64,000 nt of DNA from Pseudoalteromonas galatheae (GCF_005886105.2 NZ_PNCO02000001.1:1175001-1239000), one strand, 5' to 3'; positions 34,122 through 44,264 are shown, counted from the stretch's first letter. Made by a program: numbers and translations. The notes: a model not told the origin generated them from the sequence alone.

Positions 34122-35906
34122 TTACTTTGCCATTAACTGGCGGATATAGTTCACCGGAGCACTACCAAAGCTTAAGAATTCTTCGTGGAATGTTTTTAAG
34201 TCAAATTCCTTTCCAAGCTTTTGTTTTTGTGTCTCGCGGAAGTCGTAAATTTCGCGATAACCAGAATAGTAGCTGGTTAATTGCACTTGGCTTAAGGTCG
34301 CACGACGCCATTTACCCTCTGCTTCTGCACGTTCTTGGAAAGCACCATTCATCAATAGATCTAATCCTTGCTCTTGGTTTATCCCTTTGACATGAATACC
34401 GTAATCTAGGATGGTGTTACAGATCACGCGTAGGTTCCACTTGTAATACATTAACCACATTTCAGGCTCAAAGTTGCCATAGCCTTCTTCTAGCATCATG
34501 CGTTCAGTGTAGACCGCCCAGCCCTCAACCATTGCGCCGTTACTTAAGATGCTTTTTATTAGCGATGGAGACTCATTTGAGTATACCAATTGCGTGTAAT
34601 GGCCAGGCACGGCTTCGTGAATGTTTAAGATCTGCAGGATCCAACGGTTGTATTCGCGAAGGTATGATTCAGCTTGTTCATCGTTCATAGAGGTGAGTGG
34701 AGACACATTGTAATAGGTGTTCTCATTTTTGTCGTATGGGCCTGGTGCACTGATTGAAGCACCAGCAAAGCCACGCATGTACTCAGGCGTTTCGCGAACA
34801 ACCAGCGGTTTTTCAGGATCTAGAGTGATGAGATCTTTTTCCATGACAAATTTTTCTAGCTCTGGAATTTGCCCCTGTATTTCGCTGACAAAGTCTTCAC
34901 GTTTTACATGTTGTAGCGAGAGGTGCTTAATAAGTGTGGCTATTGCATCAACGTTAGACTCTGGGCGTGGTTTATCTGCAAAGTACTTTGGCCACAGCTT
35001 ATTGGTGATTTTAACCATTTCATTGGTAACACGGGCCTTGTCAGCCAGTGCTTTCTCATACATTTGCTTTGCGGTATAACCAGATTGAATATCAAAAGCA
35101 AACTTCTCTTCGTACAGCTTCTCACCAATTCTAAATGAACGTGCGTTACCACTTGCTTTTAGCTCTGCTTCGAGATTAGTAAGGAAAGAAACATATCCAT
35201 TTATAGCTGATTTAGCCGCAGCAAAGCGTTGTTTAAAGAGCGCTTTTTCCTCTGCTGTTAGCAATGAAGTGGCAAGCTTATCAAGTAACTCATCGTTTAA
35301 TACACTAAAAGCGCCTTGGTTTTGTGCAATCGCCAGTTGAGTATATTCAAGGGTTGGATTGCTAATATTATGCTGTGCGGCTTCATAATAGGCTGGCACA
35401 TTTTGTAGACGCGTGAGCACTAGTTTTAGCTTTTCGTCGTCGGTTTTAAAACGGCTGTTTAAGATAGTTGCAAAGCCATAGGAAACATTGTAGTTCGATG
35501 GATTCCATTGCCAGCTTTTGAAGGCTTCAATGTGCCAGATATCGCGCTTTAGACGATTTTCAATTAAGTAATAATCAATTTTTTGACTATTGCTCAAATT
35601 GGCAAGATCAAACCGGTATAACTTCGCTAGCTGTGTTCTAGAGAAGGCAACACTCTCGTCACGGCTCGCTTGATTCGGTACCGTAATGATATCATCGTAC
35701 TTGCCAAAACCTGCCCATAGTGAGGCTTCTGGGTACTGCTTCCATAAGTCATTGATAAATTGCTGAGAAAACTCAGCGAATTGTGCATCTTTTGCTACTG
35801 TCTGCTGTGAAATTAAAGGCGTCGTCTCGACAGACGAAGAAGAAAGTGAGCAGCCAGTCAGGCCCATTGCCATGGCTAGTGCCATGCACAAGGCAGTTTT
35901 TTTCAT
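34122..35906 (-). CDS. DUF885 lipoprotein, putative zinc peptidase
   Basis: Lipobox GLTGC in the first 20 residues, then a large helical DUF885 domain. The hallmark HEAVPGHYTQL (about residue 430), a HExxxGH variant of the gluzincin zinc site, is followed about 35 residues later by MVEGWAVYTERM, in which Glu would be the third ligand. 594 residues is usual for the family. DUF885 proteins are thought to be metallopeptidases on the periplasmic face; the substrate is unknown. It lies next to soxR in the same direction with a 13-bp gap, so soxR transcription may continue into it. Confidence 0.85.
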   Translation of the reverse strand: MKKTALCMALAMAMGLTGCSLSSSSVETTPLISQQTVAKDAQFAEFSQQFINDLWKQYPEASLWAGFGKYDDIITVPNQASRDESVAFSRTQLAKLYRFDLANLSNSQKIDYYLIENRLKRDIWHIEAFKSWQWNPSNYNVSYGFATILNSRFKTDDEKLKLVLTRLQNVPAYYEAAQHNISNPTLEYTQLAIAQNQGAFSVLNDELLDKLATSLLTAEEKALFKQRFAAAKSAINGYVSFLTNLEAELKASGNARSFRIGEKLYEEKFAFDIQSGYTAKQMYEKALADKARVTNEMVKITNKLWPKYFADKPRPESNVDAIATLIKHLSLQHVKREDFVSEIQGQIPELEKFVMEKDLITLDPEKPLVVRETPEYMRGFAGASISAPGPYDKNENTYYNVSPLTSMNDEQAESYLREYNRWILQILNIHEAVPGHYTQLVYSNESPSLIKSILSNGAMVEGWAVYTERMMLEEGYGNFEPEMWLMYYKWNLRVICNTILDYGIHVKGINQEQGLDLLMNGAFQERAEAEGKWRRATLSQVQLTSYYSGYREIYDFRETQKQKLGKEFDLKTFHEEFLSFGSAPVNYIRQLMAK

Positions 35907-35919
35907 TATTGTGTCCTAT

Positions 35920-36426
35920 TTAATGGTTTTCGCTATCATAACAAGATTTCGCTTTGTTTGCTTTGTCTGGCTCATCCAACCACACCGCACCGTTAGCCTC
36001 TTTGGCAACGATGTCATCTGGGTTGTAGATAGGACACGATTTCATCGATAAGCAGCCACAGCCAATGCAACCATTGACATAATTTCTTAGACGCTGCATG
36101 TAAGCAATTTTCTCATCCAACTTTGCTTGCCAGGCTTTAGATAGTTTGGCCCAGTCTTCTTTGGTTGGTGTTCTTGAATCGGGCAGGGTATCGAGGGTTT
36201 CTTTTATCTCGCCAAGGGTTATCCCCATCTTTTGGCCCGCTTTAATAATGGCAATACGGCGCAGTACATCCTTTTTATAACGGCGCTGGTTACCGTTATT
36301 ACGCCAACTGCGAATAAGCCCTTTGTTCTCATAAAAATGCAGTGCAGACACCGCAACGTCAGCTCTTTGAGCAACTTTACCGACACTGAGATTTGGTTCG
36401 TCTCTTAATAATTTTTCAGTTTTCAT
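35920..36426 (-). CDS. soxR: Redox-sensing regulator SoxR
   Basis: MerR-family activator of 168 residues. N-terminal HTH (LSVGKVAQRADVAVSALHFY, YENKGLI), dimerisation helix, then the [2Fe-2S] cysteine cluster CIGCGCLSMKSC (Cys120, 123, 125, 131; C-x2-C-x-C-x5-C), diagnostic of SoxR. It responds to redox-cycling compounds or superoxide and distorts its promoter. A palindrome, CCTTAACTTAAGG, lies in the 80-bp gap to the divergent flavoprotein gene, the likely target. No soxS gene is visible, in line with SoxR in non-enteric bacteria acting directly on a few genes. It ends 13 bp before the DUF885 gene. Confidence 0.96.
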   Translation of the reverse strand: MKTEKLLRDEPNLSVGKVAQRADVAVSALHFYENKGLIRSWRNNGNQRRYKKDVLRRIAIIKAGQKMGITLGEIKETLDTLPDSRTPTKEDWAKLSKAWQAKLDEKIAYMQRLRNYVNGCIGCGCLSMKSCPIYNPDDIVAKEANGAVWLDEPDKANKAKSCYDSENH

Positions 36427-36440
36427 AAATTAATGCTTTA

Positions 36441-36453
36441 CCTTAACTTAAGG
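36441..36453. promoter_or_regulatory. Putative SoxR operator
   Basis: CCTTAA-C-TTAAGG is a perfect 6-bp inverted repeat about a central base, in the soxR/flavoprotein divergent gap. It resembles the E. coli soxbox CCTCAAGTTAACTTGAGG in sequence and symmetry. Confidence 0.6.
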
Positions 36454-36507
36454 TGAGGTTTTAAGGTTGCACCTAATTTAATATTAATGCAACTGGAATT
36501 GAACCTT

Positions 36508-36963
36508 ATGAAAACAGTCGTTATTTACTCAAGCTCAAACCCCAATGGAAATACCTACCAATCTGCAAAGGCACTAGCAGAAGAAAAAAGAGCGGAACTC
36601 ATCTACTTAGACCGTTATAAAATTGGTGAGTATTGCTATAAACATTCTCACAGTGACGATGACTTTGTTAACCTGTTTAGATGGGTACTCGGTTTTGAGC
36701 ACATTATTTTTGCATCCCCTGTTTATTGGTATGCTGTAACACCAAGAATGAAGGCATTTATCGACAGAATAACCGACTTTATGGACATCGAAGCGCTAAA
36801 GCCTGAGCTCAGAACGCTGCGCGACAAGCAGTTTTCGATTTTATCAACCTCATGCCAAGAGAAAGCACCAGCACCATTTACTGAGATGCTGGTGGGAACC
36901 TTTGAGTATTTGGGTATGAAATTACAAGAGCAGCATCATGTTCATTACCCTTACGCCGATTAA
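36508..36963 (+). CDS. NAD(P)H-dependent FMN oxidoreductase (flavodoxin-like)
   Basis: 151 residues of flavodoxin fold. VVIYSSSNPNGNTYQSAKAL is the FMN phosphate-binding loop, and HIIFASPVYWYAVTPRMKAF is the second FMN-binding segment, as in NADPH-dependent FMN reductases and quinone reductases. It is divergent from soxR with the SoxR-box between them, so it is probably induced by redox-active compounds, to which it might transfer two electrons (inference). The ATG at 36508 is preferred over the one at 36487, as MKTVVIYSSS is the natural start and GGAA lies about nine bases upstream. A repeat array begins about 45 bp after its stop. Confidence 0.85.
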   Translation: MKTVVIYSSSNPNGNTYQSAKALAEEKRAELIYLDRYKIGEYCYKHSHSDDDFVNLFRWVLGFEHIIFASPVYWYAVTPRMKAFIDRITDFMDIEALKPELRTLRDKQFSILSTSCQEKAPAPFTEMLVGTFEYLGMKLQEQHHVHYPYAD

Positions 36964-37006
36964 TAGCAGTGGATTTTGTTGGGTGGGGCTGTGTGACGAT
37001 AGCTTT

Positions 37007-37330
37007 TAAAGATCGCTGCGTGAAGCAGCGCCTACTCTGGAGTAAAACCAGTCTGATATAAGGCGGTTTATCCACCGAGCAGTTTGTGACTGGTGTATAT
37101 TTAGATGAGGGAAAGGGCTTTAAAGATCGCTGCGTGAAGCAGCTCCTACTCTGAAGTAAAACCAGTCTAGTAGGAGGAGGTTTACCCGTCGAGCGGTTTG
37201 TGGCCGGTGTATATTTAGATGGGGGAAAGGGCTTTAAAGATCGCTGCGTGAAGCAGCTCCTACTCTGAAGTAAAACCAGTCTAGTAGGAGGAGGTTTACC
37301 CGCCGAGCGGTTTGTTGCCGGTGCGTACTT
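37007..37330. repeat. Tandem array of about 2.8 copies of a 114-bp unit
   Basis: Units start at 37007, 37121 and 37235, each with TAAAGATCGCTGCGTGAAGC. The last is incomplete, ending near 37330. Units two and three are almost identical; unit one differs more. Each unit contains the palindrome GCTGC-GTGAA-GCAGC followed by CCTAC, the same flank as the REP elements. 114 is a multiple of three, so a 168-codon minus-strand frame (36878-37384) stays open through the array; it overlaps the flavoprotein gene and is probably not a gene. Confidence 0.9.
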
Positions 37331-37428
37331 GCAAAGGCCGAAAATATTATAGAGTGTTATTAGTTTGAGTCTTAACTGTGGCAACTTGGCTCATTAATTA
37401 ACGCAGCGTAAAACGTCAAGGAAGAAAT

Positions 37429-37889
37429 ATGAATATCTCCGAGATACAAAAAGAAAGAACGATTATTTTACCAGAAAAATATTTAGTGTTCGTTGCGAGT
37501 GTAGACGCGGGCGAGGACTATTTCTTCAACGAGTTTCCTGAAGAGTACCCTGATTTCGAAGGCCGATGCTGGGCTTTTTATGATGAACCACTCTTAAGTG
37601 AAGAAGTTGAAATGATTGGTATCGGTAAGGCACCTGCACATCAGCAACTAGCGCTTTACTTAAAATGTTATCAACAAAGCACTAAAAAAGGCGAAATTCA
37701 TTCGCCTGAAGGGCTGATTTCTATTAGTCGAGTCGCCAATGCTTTTGTTATTGCAGAAGATGACGGTGATTTTTTTATCTAGACCCTGAAGATAGTTTTT
37801 CGGTTTGGATATTTTATCACGATGGTTGTGATGTAAAGAAAGTATCAAATTCAATGGAAGAATGGTTGATGCGCGCTAAGGCTGCTTAA
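37429..37889 (+). pseudogene. SMI1/KNR4-like (SUKH) protein gene with a -1 frameshift
   Basis: The first frame runs 117 codons to a stop at 37782. It ends GDGDF then FI just after a run of seven T (37770-37776). Reading one base back from the run continues with FYLDPEDSFSVWIFYHDGCD and ends EEWLMRAKAA at 37889, giving 153 residues. The fused product fits the SMI1/KNR4 fold: LPEKYLVFVASVDAG near the start and a FxLDPED / EEWL ending. SUKH proteins are often immunity proteins of contact-dependent toxins. The run T-TTT-TTT suits -1 slippage. Options: real mutation, programmed frameshift, or a sequencing error in the homopolymer. No toxin gene is adjacent. Confidence 0.75.
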
Positions 37890-37931
37890 TAGAGTGGGGC
37901 GTTAAAACCCCTTGCTACCCGACATTTCTCA

Positions 37932-37951
37932 GCGGAAGTACGCACTTCCGC
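37932..37951. repeat. REP-like palindrome near the chemoreceptor 3' end
   Basis: GCGGAAGT-ACGC-ACTTCCGC, followed by CTATG, is an 8-bp perfect inverted repeat. Next to it, AGGTGTAAATTCACACCT (37962-37979) overlaps the chemoreceptor stop codon. They may end the minus-strand transcript, although there is no T-run. Confidence 0.5.
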
Positions 37952-37971
37952 CTATGCGAACAGGTGTAAAT

Positions 37972-39606
37972 TCACACCTTGAATTCACTTACCATTTGTG
38001 AGAGTTGCTGTGACATTTCGCTTAATTGCTGGCTCGATGCTTTGGTGTGTTCAGCGCCAAGAGCGGTTTGGTTTGCCACTGTTGCGATGCCACTGATGTT
38101 GTCAGTCATGTCATTAAGATCTTCGGATTGCTTTTCACTCCAGGTAGCGATATTGACGTTAATATCATTCACGGTTGCAATGGAGAGGTTGATTTGCTCT
38201 AGTGCGTGCTTGCATTCTTGGCTCACTTTGAGGCTTTGCTCGGATGCTGCACGGCAGCTTTGCATTTCTTCAACGGTTGTGGCGACGCCATTGTGTAGTT
38301 TATCAATAATGGCTTGAATATCATCGGTAGATTGTTGTGTACGCTGAGCCAGCGTTCTTACCTCATCGGCCACCACGGCAAAACCTCGGCCTTGCTCTCC
38401 CGCTCTTGCAGCCTCGATAGCCGCATTCAATGCTAATAAATTAGTTTGTTCTGCCACTTTTTTAATGACATCAAGTACTGCACCAATCTCGGTTGATGAG
38501 CGTTGTAGTTCGAGCACGGCTTGTTGCGCTGAGTCAACACTACGAGAGGCGTGTGCTATGACTGCCACATTTTCGTCTACATGCGCCAGCCCTTGAGTCG
38601 TCAGTGTGGTTGTCTCTGCCACTTTATTAAGCGCACGCATTGACTCATTATTGACAGCTTGTGCCACTTGATTAAGCGACTGCATGCGTTTTTGCACCGA
38701 TTCTGTTTCACTGTTTTGTTGTCCAATACCAGCTTGGATTTGCTCGGTAATACAGGATAACTCTTCTGCTTGAGAGGCCAAAGAGTGGGTGTTTTCGTTG
38801 ATATCGTGCAGTACATCACGAAAATGCGAGTTCATTTTATTAAATGCGATAGCCATTTGGGCAAGCTCGTCTTTACCGTGGCTTTTCAGTGCAATGGTGA
38901 GGTCTTTTTGCGCTGAAATGAGTCCCATCGTGCGGGTGAGCTTATCCAGTGGTTTGGTAATATTTTTGCTGATCAAGCTAGAGAGAAAAATAAGTAATAT
39001 TGCGTAGCCGAGCGTTTCAGCAGTCATCGACATGAGCCGGTCATAAAACTGTTCTTCAACGTCTTGAAGGTAAATACCAGTACCAATTGCCCAGCTATAG
39101 TGCTCTAGGTTAGCGATATAAGAAAGCTTTCCCTCAAGCTCCTTTGTCCCCGGTTTTGGCCATTGATATTGGGCAAAACCTTGTTGATTTTGATTGGCAA
39201 TGATGACGAACTGGCTGAATGCTTCGCGAATGAAGCGTTCATGATGGTTAGTCATTGAGGTGCCGTTGAGTAGCGGCTTAATGGGGTGCGTTACCATGTT
39301 CCCGCTTAAGTCAAATAAGAAGAAGTAGCCTGCGTCACCATAGCGTGCAGCATCAATGAGTTTTTTTATTTTTTCTTGTCTTTGTTGTGGGGTGAGCGAG
39401 CTGTCAGTGGCAACCATGTTAAGTTGTGCAACTGTGGTTTCCATTAGGTTTTTTGCATTAATGCGCCGTTCGTGCGTTAAGCTGTCTCGTAAAACGAGTG
39501 CTGATGAGAGTTGCACGAGGGCAATGATCACGACAGACAAAAGCAGACTGAGTCTGAGTTTATTGGGTACTTTCATCAAACCTAAGAGTTTATTCAGCTG
39601 CTTCAT
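37972..39606 (-). CDS. Methyl-accepting chemotaxis protein with single-Cache sensor
   Basis: Membrane chemoreceptor of 544 residues. Transmembrane helix at about 17-39 ([16 protein letters not shown]). A periplasmic sCache_2 domain follows ([53 protein letters not shown]), then a second helix and a HAMP domain ([13 protein letters not shown]). The methyl-accepting hairpin contains [20 protein letters not shown] and [19 protein letters not shown], both invariant. sCache_2 sensors bind carboxylates or similar small ligands; which one is unknown. The ATG at 39606 has AGAGGA at good spacing; an upstream frame start at 39621 is less likely. There is no chemotaxis operon beside it. Confidence 0.95.
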   Translation of the reverse strand: MKQLNKLLGLMKVPNKLRLSLLLSVVIIALVQLSSALVLRDSLTHERRINAKNLMETTVAQLNMVATDSSLTPQQRQEKIKKLIDAARYGDAGYFFLFDLSGNMVTHPIKPLLNGTSMTNHHERFIREAFSQFVIIANQNQQGFAQYQWPKPGTKELEGKLSYIANLEHYSWAIGTGIYLQDVEEQFYDRLMSMTAETLGYAILLIFLSSLISKNITKPLDKLTRTMGLISAQKDLTIALKSHGKDELAQMAIAFNKMNSHFRDVLHDINENTHSLASQAEELSCITEQIQAGIGQQNSETESVQKRMQSLNQVAQAVNNESMRALNKVAETTTLTTQGLAHVDENVAVIAHASRSVDSAQQAVLELQRSSTEIGAVLDVIKKVAEQTNLLALNAAIEAARAGEQGRGFAVVADEVRTLAQRTQQSTDDIQAIIDKLHNGVATTVEEMQSCRAASEQSLKVSQECKHALEQINLSIATVNDINVNIATWSEKQSEDLNDMTDNISGIATVANQTALGAEHTKASSQQLSEMSQQLSQMVSEFKV

Positions 39607-40000
39607 GAGTTCCTCTAGCAATAAAGAATTAGTTGAAATGACAGCGATGTCAATTGGCGGGGATCATACTTAGAACGAACCAAAAATAAATAGCATGAAC
39701 AAAAGATGAATAAGGCGTTAAGTCGTGCAGGTTGCTATCTAATTGATAGTTAATATAAATGTTAATATTTACGTTTTGTAAATGATTGTGAATGAGAATT
39801 ATTGCTAATAAGTGCGCTTAAGAATTTTGTCTTATTAGGGAATGTTTAGGATAGGGATAGATTAAGAAAGTTTGATATAGATCATTGCAGATATCGCTTG
39901 AATCGAATAGTGACTTTGTTATACTCGCTGCGAACTTTCAGTTTAGACTGAAAGCTCTGAACTAATCAATTCTATCAAGATAAAAACATCAGGATAATCT
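39607..40000. promoter_or_regulatory. Divergent control region with Fur-, FNR- and sigma-70-like sites
   Basis: Long AT-rich gap between the chemoreceptor and a small membrane gene. GTGAATGAGAATTATTGCT (39788-39806) matches the 19-bp Fur box at about 12 positions. TTGATATAGATCAT (39872-39885) matches the FNR/ANR box TTGAT-N4-ATCAA at nine of ten. A promoter TTGAAT-N16-TATACT (39898-39925) follows. CTTTCAGT-TTAG-ACTGAAAG (39935-39954) would form a hairpin in the leader. All sites are by eye. Confidence 0.5.
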
Positions 40001-40411
40001 GTGCCTCCGTTAAGCTATGCTCGACATACTGCTACCACTGACGACACGACCTATCAAGGTTGTGCGATGACGCGTGCGCAGTTATTCGGTCGTATTTTCA
40101 GTGTACTAAGCGCATTGATGATGTTTAACACGGCATTATTATTCACTGGCATGCTAGGTGATGTAGCTGAATTAGAAGCTCTTTTTGCAGATAATTCATT
40201 ACCTGACTCTGTGTTGGTGATGCTCGGAGCGTTTTTGGCTCAACCTATCTTGTCATTGCAATTATTGATAGGTATTTATTGGCTAGTTTTCCATACTATT
40301 TTGCCTACACGCGCTGGTATCGTGCTGCGCAAAATGGCATTCGCCTCTACAGAGGCTATTCACCCTCAACCAGTGCCGAGCGCACATGGTTGTCGTGCTC
40401 CTCCTTTTTGA
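40001..40411 (+). CDS. Hypothetical small membrane protein
   Basis: 136 residues, GTG start with AGGA six bases upstream. Two hydrophobic helices (about 33-52 MMFNTALLFTGMLGD and 68-95 VLVMLGAFLAQPILSLQLL) imply an inner-membrane protein. The tail AIHPQPVPSAHGCRAPPF is unusual, rich in Pro, His and Cys, and ends abruptly. I do not recognise the family. It sits 330 bp upstream of cyoA behind promoter-like and FNR-like sites, so it may be expressed with oxygen-dependent regulation. In-frame codons resume beyond its stop (see the possible remnant at 40466-40693), so it might be a truncated gene. Confidence 0.5.
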   Translation: MPPLSYARHTATTDDTTYQGCAMTRAQLFGRIFSVLSALMMFNTALLFTGMLGDVAELEALFADNSLPDSVLVMLGAFLAQPILSLQLLIGIYWLVFHTILPTRAGIVLRKMAFASTEAIHPQPVPSAHGCRAPPF

Positions 40412-40465
40412 TACCGCTGTCTGTTTGCGTAATTGCAATATTTTAATCCAATGTGTTTGATTTAA

Positions 40466-40693
40466 GCGATTTGGGTCAGCAGTCAGCAATTCAGTTTCAA
40501 TTACATTAATCGGCTACTTACAGTCCTTTTAGGGCGAATTGTAAGCTTAGCAAATGTGATTGTCCGTTTACTGTGTCGATTATTTGGTAAATGGTTAGTG
40601 GCTGGTATCAAAGGAGTATTTCCCTTCACTAATGTATTTTCCCTGATGGATACAGTGCAATTCGAACTTGTGCAGCATAGCTTGCACAAATAG
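40466..40693 (+). pseudogene. Possible remnant reading frame upstream of cyoA
   Basis: A 75-codon open stretch in the same frame as the small membrane gene at 40001, separated from it by three stop codons. It has coding-like codon use and a hydrophobic core (LLTVLLGRIVSLANVIVRLL, GKWLVAGIKGVFPFTNVF) but no good start codon or ribosome site. It may be the decayed 3' part of the upstream gene, or a coincidence. The rest of the 40412-40746 gap would hold the cyoA promoter, which I cannot pinpoint. Confidence 0.3.
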
Positions 40694-40746
40694 ATACTCA
40701 GCGTGCTTGATAAATAAGCCGCAGCTTATCGTTGAAGGGTAATCAA

Positions 40747-41655
40747 TTGAATAAACGTAGTGTCGTGAATTATGTGCTCGCTTCATTGGGGCTAATGCTC
40801 ACCGGTTGTAATGGTGGCATTTTGGATCCCAAGGGGCAAATTGGCATGGATGAGAAGTCCTTGATCATCATTGCCACTGTACTGATGTTGCTCGTTGTAG
40901 TACCAGTAATTATTCTTACCTTATATTTTGCGTGGAAGTACCGAGATGGTCGTGACCACGAAATCTATGCACCTAAATGGGCTCACTCTAACAAAATAGA
41001 AGCCGTGGTTTGGACCATTCCGATTGTGATTATTATTGTACTTGGGGTGATCACCTGGCGTTCTACACAATTGCTTGATCCATACAAGCCGTTGGAGGGC
41101 AAAGGAGAACATCTCACCGTTCAAGTGGTATCGCTAAACTGGAAGTGGTTATTTATCTATCCAGATCAAGGCATTGCCAGCGTGAATGAACTGGTGTTTC
41201 CAGCGAATGTCCCGGTGGAGTACAAAATCACTTCCGAAAGCACCATGAACTCTTTCTTTATTCCGCAGCTCGGTAGTCAAATCTACTCGATGGCAGGGAT
41301 GGAAACGCAGCTTCACCTGATTGCCAACGAGCCGGGGACGTTCAGAGGCTTTTCTGCTAACTACAGCGGAGCGGGCTTTACGGGTATGAAGTTCGATGCC
41401 ATTGCGACCAAAGACAAAGCAAGTTTTGATAACTGGGTTGCCGATGTCAAAGCAAACGGCGAAGCCTTAACCGCAGGTCGTTACACGCAACTGGCTGAGC
41501 CTTCGGAATATCACCCCGTTGAATATTTTGGCTCGGTAGAGCAGGGCTTATTCCACACCATAGTTATGAAGTACATGCAGGGTCATGGCGAAATGAGTTA
41601 TTACGCCAAACCAGAGCATGCTGCGCATCCACATCACGGCAAGGCTGAGGAGTAA
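40747..41655 (+). CDS. cyoA: Quinol oxidase subunit II (CyoA)
   Basis: Subunit II of the haem-copper ubiquinol oxidase, an inner-membrane lipoprotein. With the TTG at 40747 as start (AAGGG seven bases upstream), the lipobox is LMLTGC with Cys21. Two membrane helices follow ([20 protein letters not shown] and [12 protein letters not shown]), then the cupredoxin domain ([40 protein letters not shown]). It lacks the Cys/His copper A ligands of cytochrome c oxidases, confirming a quinol oxidase. First gene of cyoABCDE; two bases separate it from cyoB. The C-terminus is His-rich (HAAHPHHGK). Confidence 0.96.
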   Translation: MNKRSVVNYVLASLGLMLTGCNGGILDPKGQIGMDEKSLIIIATVLMLLVVVPVIILTLYFAWKYRDGRDHEIYAPKWAHSNKIEAVVWTIPIVIIIVLGVITWRSTQLLDPYKPLEGKGEHLTVQVVSLNWKWLFIYPDQGIASVNELVFPANVPVEYKITSESTMNSFFIPQLGSQIYSMAGMETQLHLIANEPGTFRGFSANYSGAGFTGMKFDAIATKDKASFDNWVADVKANGEALTAGRYTQLAEPSEYHPVEYFGSVEQGLFHTIVMKYMQGHGEMSYYAKPEHAAHPHHGKAEE

Positions 41656-41657
41656 TT

Positions 41658-43640
41658 ATGTCGTTGTTTGGTAAATTATCCATCGAGGCAATCCCCTATC
41701 ACGAACCCATCATTATGGTGACGTTAGCCGTGGTGGCGATTGTTGGTCTAATCGTGGCGGCAATGGTCACAAAATACAAAAAATGGGGCGTGCTGTGGCA
41801 CGATTGGATCACTTCAATCGATCATAAACGCCTAGGCGTGATGTACATTATCTTGGCATTAATTATGTTACTGCGCGGCTTTGCCGACGCCATCATGATG
41901 CGTACACAGCTGGCGATGGCCACAAGCGGCGCTGCTGGTTACTTGCCTCCAGAGCATTATGACCAGATCTTTACCGCACATGGGGTGATCATGATCATCT
42001 TTATGGCGATGCCATTTATGATTGGTTTGATGAATATTATCCTGCCACTGCAAATTGGTGCTAGAGATGTTGCCTTTCCGTTTTTGAATAACCTTAGCTT
42101 TTGGTTGACAGCGGGTGGGGCTATTTTAATCAACTTATCCTTAGCATTTGGTGAGTTTGCAAAAACCGGTTGGGTGGCATATCCGCCCTTGTCGGAGTTG
42201 TCGTTTAGTCCGGGTGTTGGGGTTGATTACTATATTTGGGCACTGCAAATATCCGGGCTTGGGACATTGCTCACCGCCGTGAACTTCTTGGTAACCGTAT
42301 TTAAGATGCGTGCACCTGGCATGACGCTAATGAAAATGCCTATTTTTACTTGGACTTGTACTTGGGCAAATATTCTAGTTGCGGCGTCTTTCCCAATTCT
42401 TACCGCATTGCTTGCGATGCTAACGCTTGACCGTTATATGGACTTCCACTTCTTCACCAATGAAGCCGGTGGTAATGCAATGATGTATATCAACCTGTTC
42501 TGGGCATGGGGTCACCCTGAAGTGTATATCTTGATCTTGCCTGCGTTTGGGATTTTCTCAGAGGTTATTTCGACTTTTACAGGTAAACGCTTGTTTGGCT
42601 ATAAGTCGATGGTGTATGCCAGCGGTGCGATTTCTATTTTGGGCTTTATTGTTTGGCTACATCACTTCTTTACTATGGGTTCAAGCGCCAATGTTAATGC
42701 TTTCTTTGGGGTCATGACGATGGTTATTGCGGTGCCAACGGGAGTAAAACTCTTTAACTGGCTATTTACCATGTATCGCGGTCGGTTACGGATCACGGTG
42801 CCTGTCCTTTGGACGTTAGGGTTTATGGTGACTTTTACCGTAGGTGGGATGACTGGTGTACTACTTGCAATTCCTGGTGCGGATTATGTGCTGCACAACA
42901 GTCTTTTCCTAATTGCACATTTCCATAACACCATTATCGGTGGGGCAGTGTTTGGTTATCTGGCGGGTTTTGCTTACTGGTTCCCTAAAGTGATGGGTTA
43001 CAAGCTTGATGAGCGTTGGGGTAAAGCCTCATTCTGGTGCTGGTTAGTTGGCTTTTTTGTAGCCTTTATGCCGCTTTATGTGCTCGGCTTCTTAGGCATG
43101 ACGCGTCGCCTTAATCATACCAACACGCCAGAGTGGAATATTTGGCTATACATCGCGTGTATTGGTGCCTTTATCATTATGTTTGGGATAGTTTTCCAAG
43201 TGGTACAGCTAGTGGTGAGCTACAAAAACCGCGAGCAATTGCAAGACACCACAGGCGATCCGTGGAACGGGCATACGCTGGAGTGGTCTACGGACTCTCC
43301 CCCGCAGTACTACAACTTCGCGACAACTCCTGTGGTTGACGATATTGACGCTTGGACAGAAATGAAAGAGCAGGGACAGGCATACCAAAAGCCTGCACAC
43401 TATCAGCCTATTCACATGCCAAAAAATACCCCCGCAGGAGTGCTTATCAGTGCGTCATTGACCGCGTTTTGCTTTGCCATGATCTGGCATATTTGGTGGT
43501 TAGCGGCGGTGGGGTTAGTCAGTGCTATCTCGGTATTTATTAAGCGTTGTTACACCCGCGACGTTGATTATTATGTTCAGGTTGACGAGATTGAGCAGAT
43601 TGAGTCTGCCCACCTTTCTCGTGCATTACAGGAGAGTTAA
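41658..43640 (+). CDS. cyoB: Quinol oxidase subunit I (CyoB)
   Basis: Catalytic subunit with 15 membrane helices, 660 residues (663 in E. coli). The haem and copper ligands are visible: [13 protein letters not shown] (low-spin haem His), [17 protein letters not shown] (CuB His, with Tyr), WLHHFFTMG (CuB His pair), and [14 protein letters not shown] (haem ligands). It reduces O2 to water with electrons from ubiquinol and pumps protons. Second gene of cyoABCDE, with four bases or fewer between genes, so strictly co-transcribed. Confidence 0.98.
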   Translation: MSLFGKLSIEAIPYHEPIIMVTLAVVAIVGLIVAAMVTKYKKWGVLWHDWITSIDHKRLGVMYIILALIMLLRGFADAIMMRTQLAMATSGAAGYLPPEHYDQIFTAHGVIMIIFMAMPFMIGLMNIILPLQIGARDVAFPFLNNLSFWLTAGGAILINLSLAFGEFAKTGWVAYPPLSELSFSPGVGVDYYIWALQISGLGTLLTAVNFLVTVFKMRAPGMTLMKMPIFTWTCTWANILVAASFPILTALLAMLTLDRYMDFHFFTNEAGGNAMMYINLFWAWGHPEVYILILPAFGIFSEVISTFTGKRLFGYKSMVYASGAISILGFIVWLHHFFTMGSSANVNAFFGVMTMVIAVPTGVKLFNWLFTMYRGRLRITVPVLWTLGFMVTFTVGGMTGVLLAIPGADYVLHNSLFLIAHFHNTIIGGAVFGYLAGFAYWFPKVMGYKLDERWGKASFWCWLVGFFVAFMPLYVLGFLGMTRRLNHTNTPEWNIWLYIACIGAFIIMFGIVFQVVQLVVSYKNREQLQDTTGDPWNGHTLEWSTDSPPQYYNFATTPVVDDIDAWTEMKEQGQAYQKPAHYQPIHMPKNTPAGVLISASLTAFCFAMIWHIWWLAAVGLVSAISVFIKRCYTRDVDYYVQVDEIEQIESAHLSRALQES

Positions 43641-43643
43641 TTC

Positions 43644-44264
43644 ATGAGTGCTATTACTCCCGATACGCTGCATGCGTTAGAAGATGCTCACGAGCATGCA
43701 GATCATGACACAGGTTCAAATACCATATTTGGTTTTTGGCTATATCTGATGACGGATTGTTTGTTGTTTGCCTCTTTCTTTGCCACTTATGCTGTGTTGT
43801 ACATGAACACAGCAGGTGGCGTGTCTGGCAAAGACATATTCGAGCTGGGTTTTGTTGCGGTTGAAACCGCGGCCCTACTGTTAAGTAGTATTACTTTTGG
43901 TTTTGCCATGATTGCGGCAAACAAACAGAAAAAGTCGCAAACCTTATCTTGGCTTGCGGTGACATTTGCCTTTGGTGCGGTGTTCATTGGCATGGAAGTG
44001 TATGAATTTCATCACTTAATAGTACACGGTCATGGACCGCAAAATAGTGCTTTTTTGACTTCTTTCTTCTCATTAGTGGGTCTGCACGGTATGCATGTGA
44101 CGGCAGGCTTGATTTGGATGACTGTGATGATGATTGAAGTGACACGTCGTGGTCTTAAGCCACAAACGGTAACGCGTTTGAGCTGCTTAAGCTTGTTTTG
44201 GCACTTTTTAGATATCGTGTGGATCTGTGTATTTACCGTTGTTTATTTAATGGGGGCAATGTAA
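43644..44264 (+). CDS. cyoC: Quinol oxidase subunit III (CyoC)
   Basis: 206 residues, five membrane helices, haem-copper oxidase subunit [23 protein letters not shown] at the start and [20 protein letters not shown] are the family blocks. The N-terminus is His/Asp-rich (DAHEHADHD). It stabilises the core and may supply a proton route. Its stop overlaps the cyoD start (TAATG), so the two are translationally coupled. Confidence 0.97.
   Translation: MSAITPDTLHALEDAHEHADHDTGSNTIFGFWLYLMTDCLLFASFFATYAVLYMNTAGGVSGKDIFELGFVAVETAALLLSSITFGFAMIAANKQKKSQTLSWLAVTFAFGAVFIGMEVYEFHHLIVHGHGPQNSAFLTSFFSLVGLHGMHVTAGLIWMTVMMIEVTRRGLKPQTVTRLSCLSLFWHFLDIVWICVFTVVYLMGAM

Noticed and set aside
36878..37384. 168-codon minus-strand frame with internal amino acid repeats
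   Set aside because: It stays open only because the 114-bp repeat is a multiple of three; it overlaps the flavoprotein gene.
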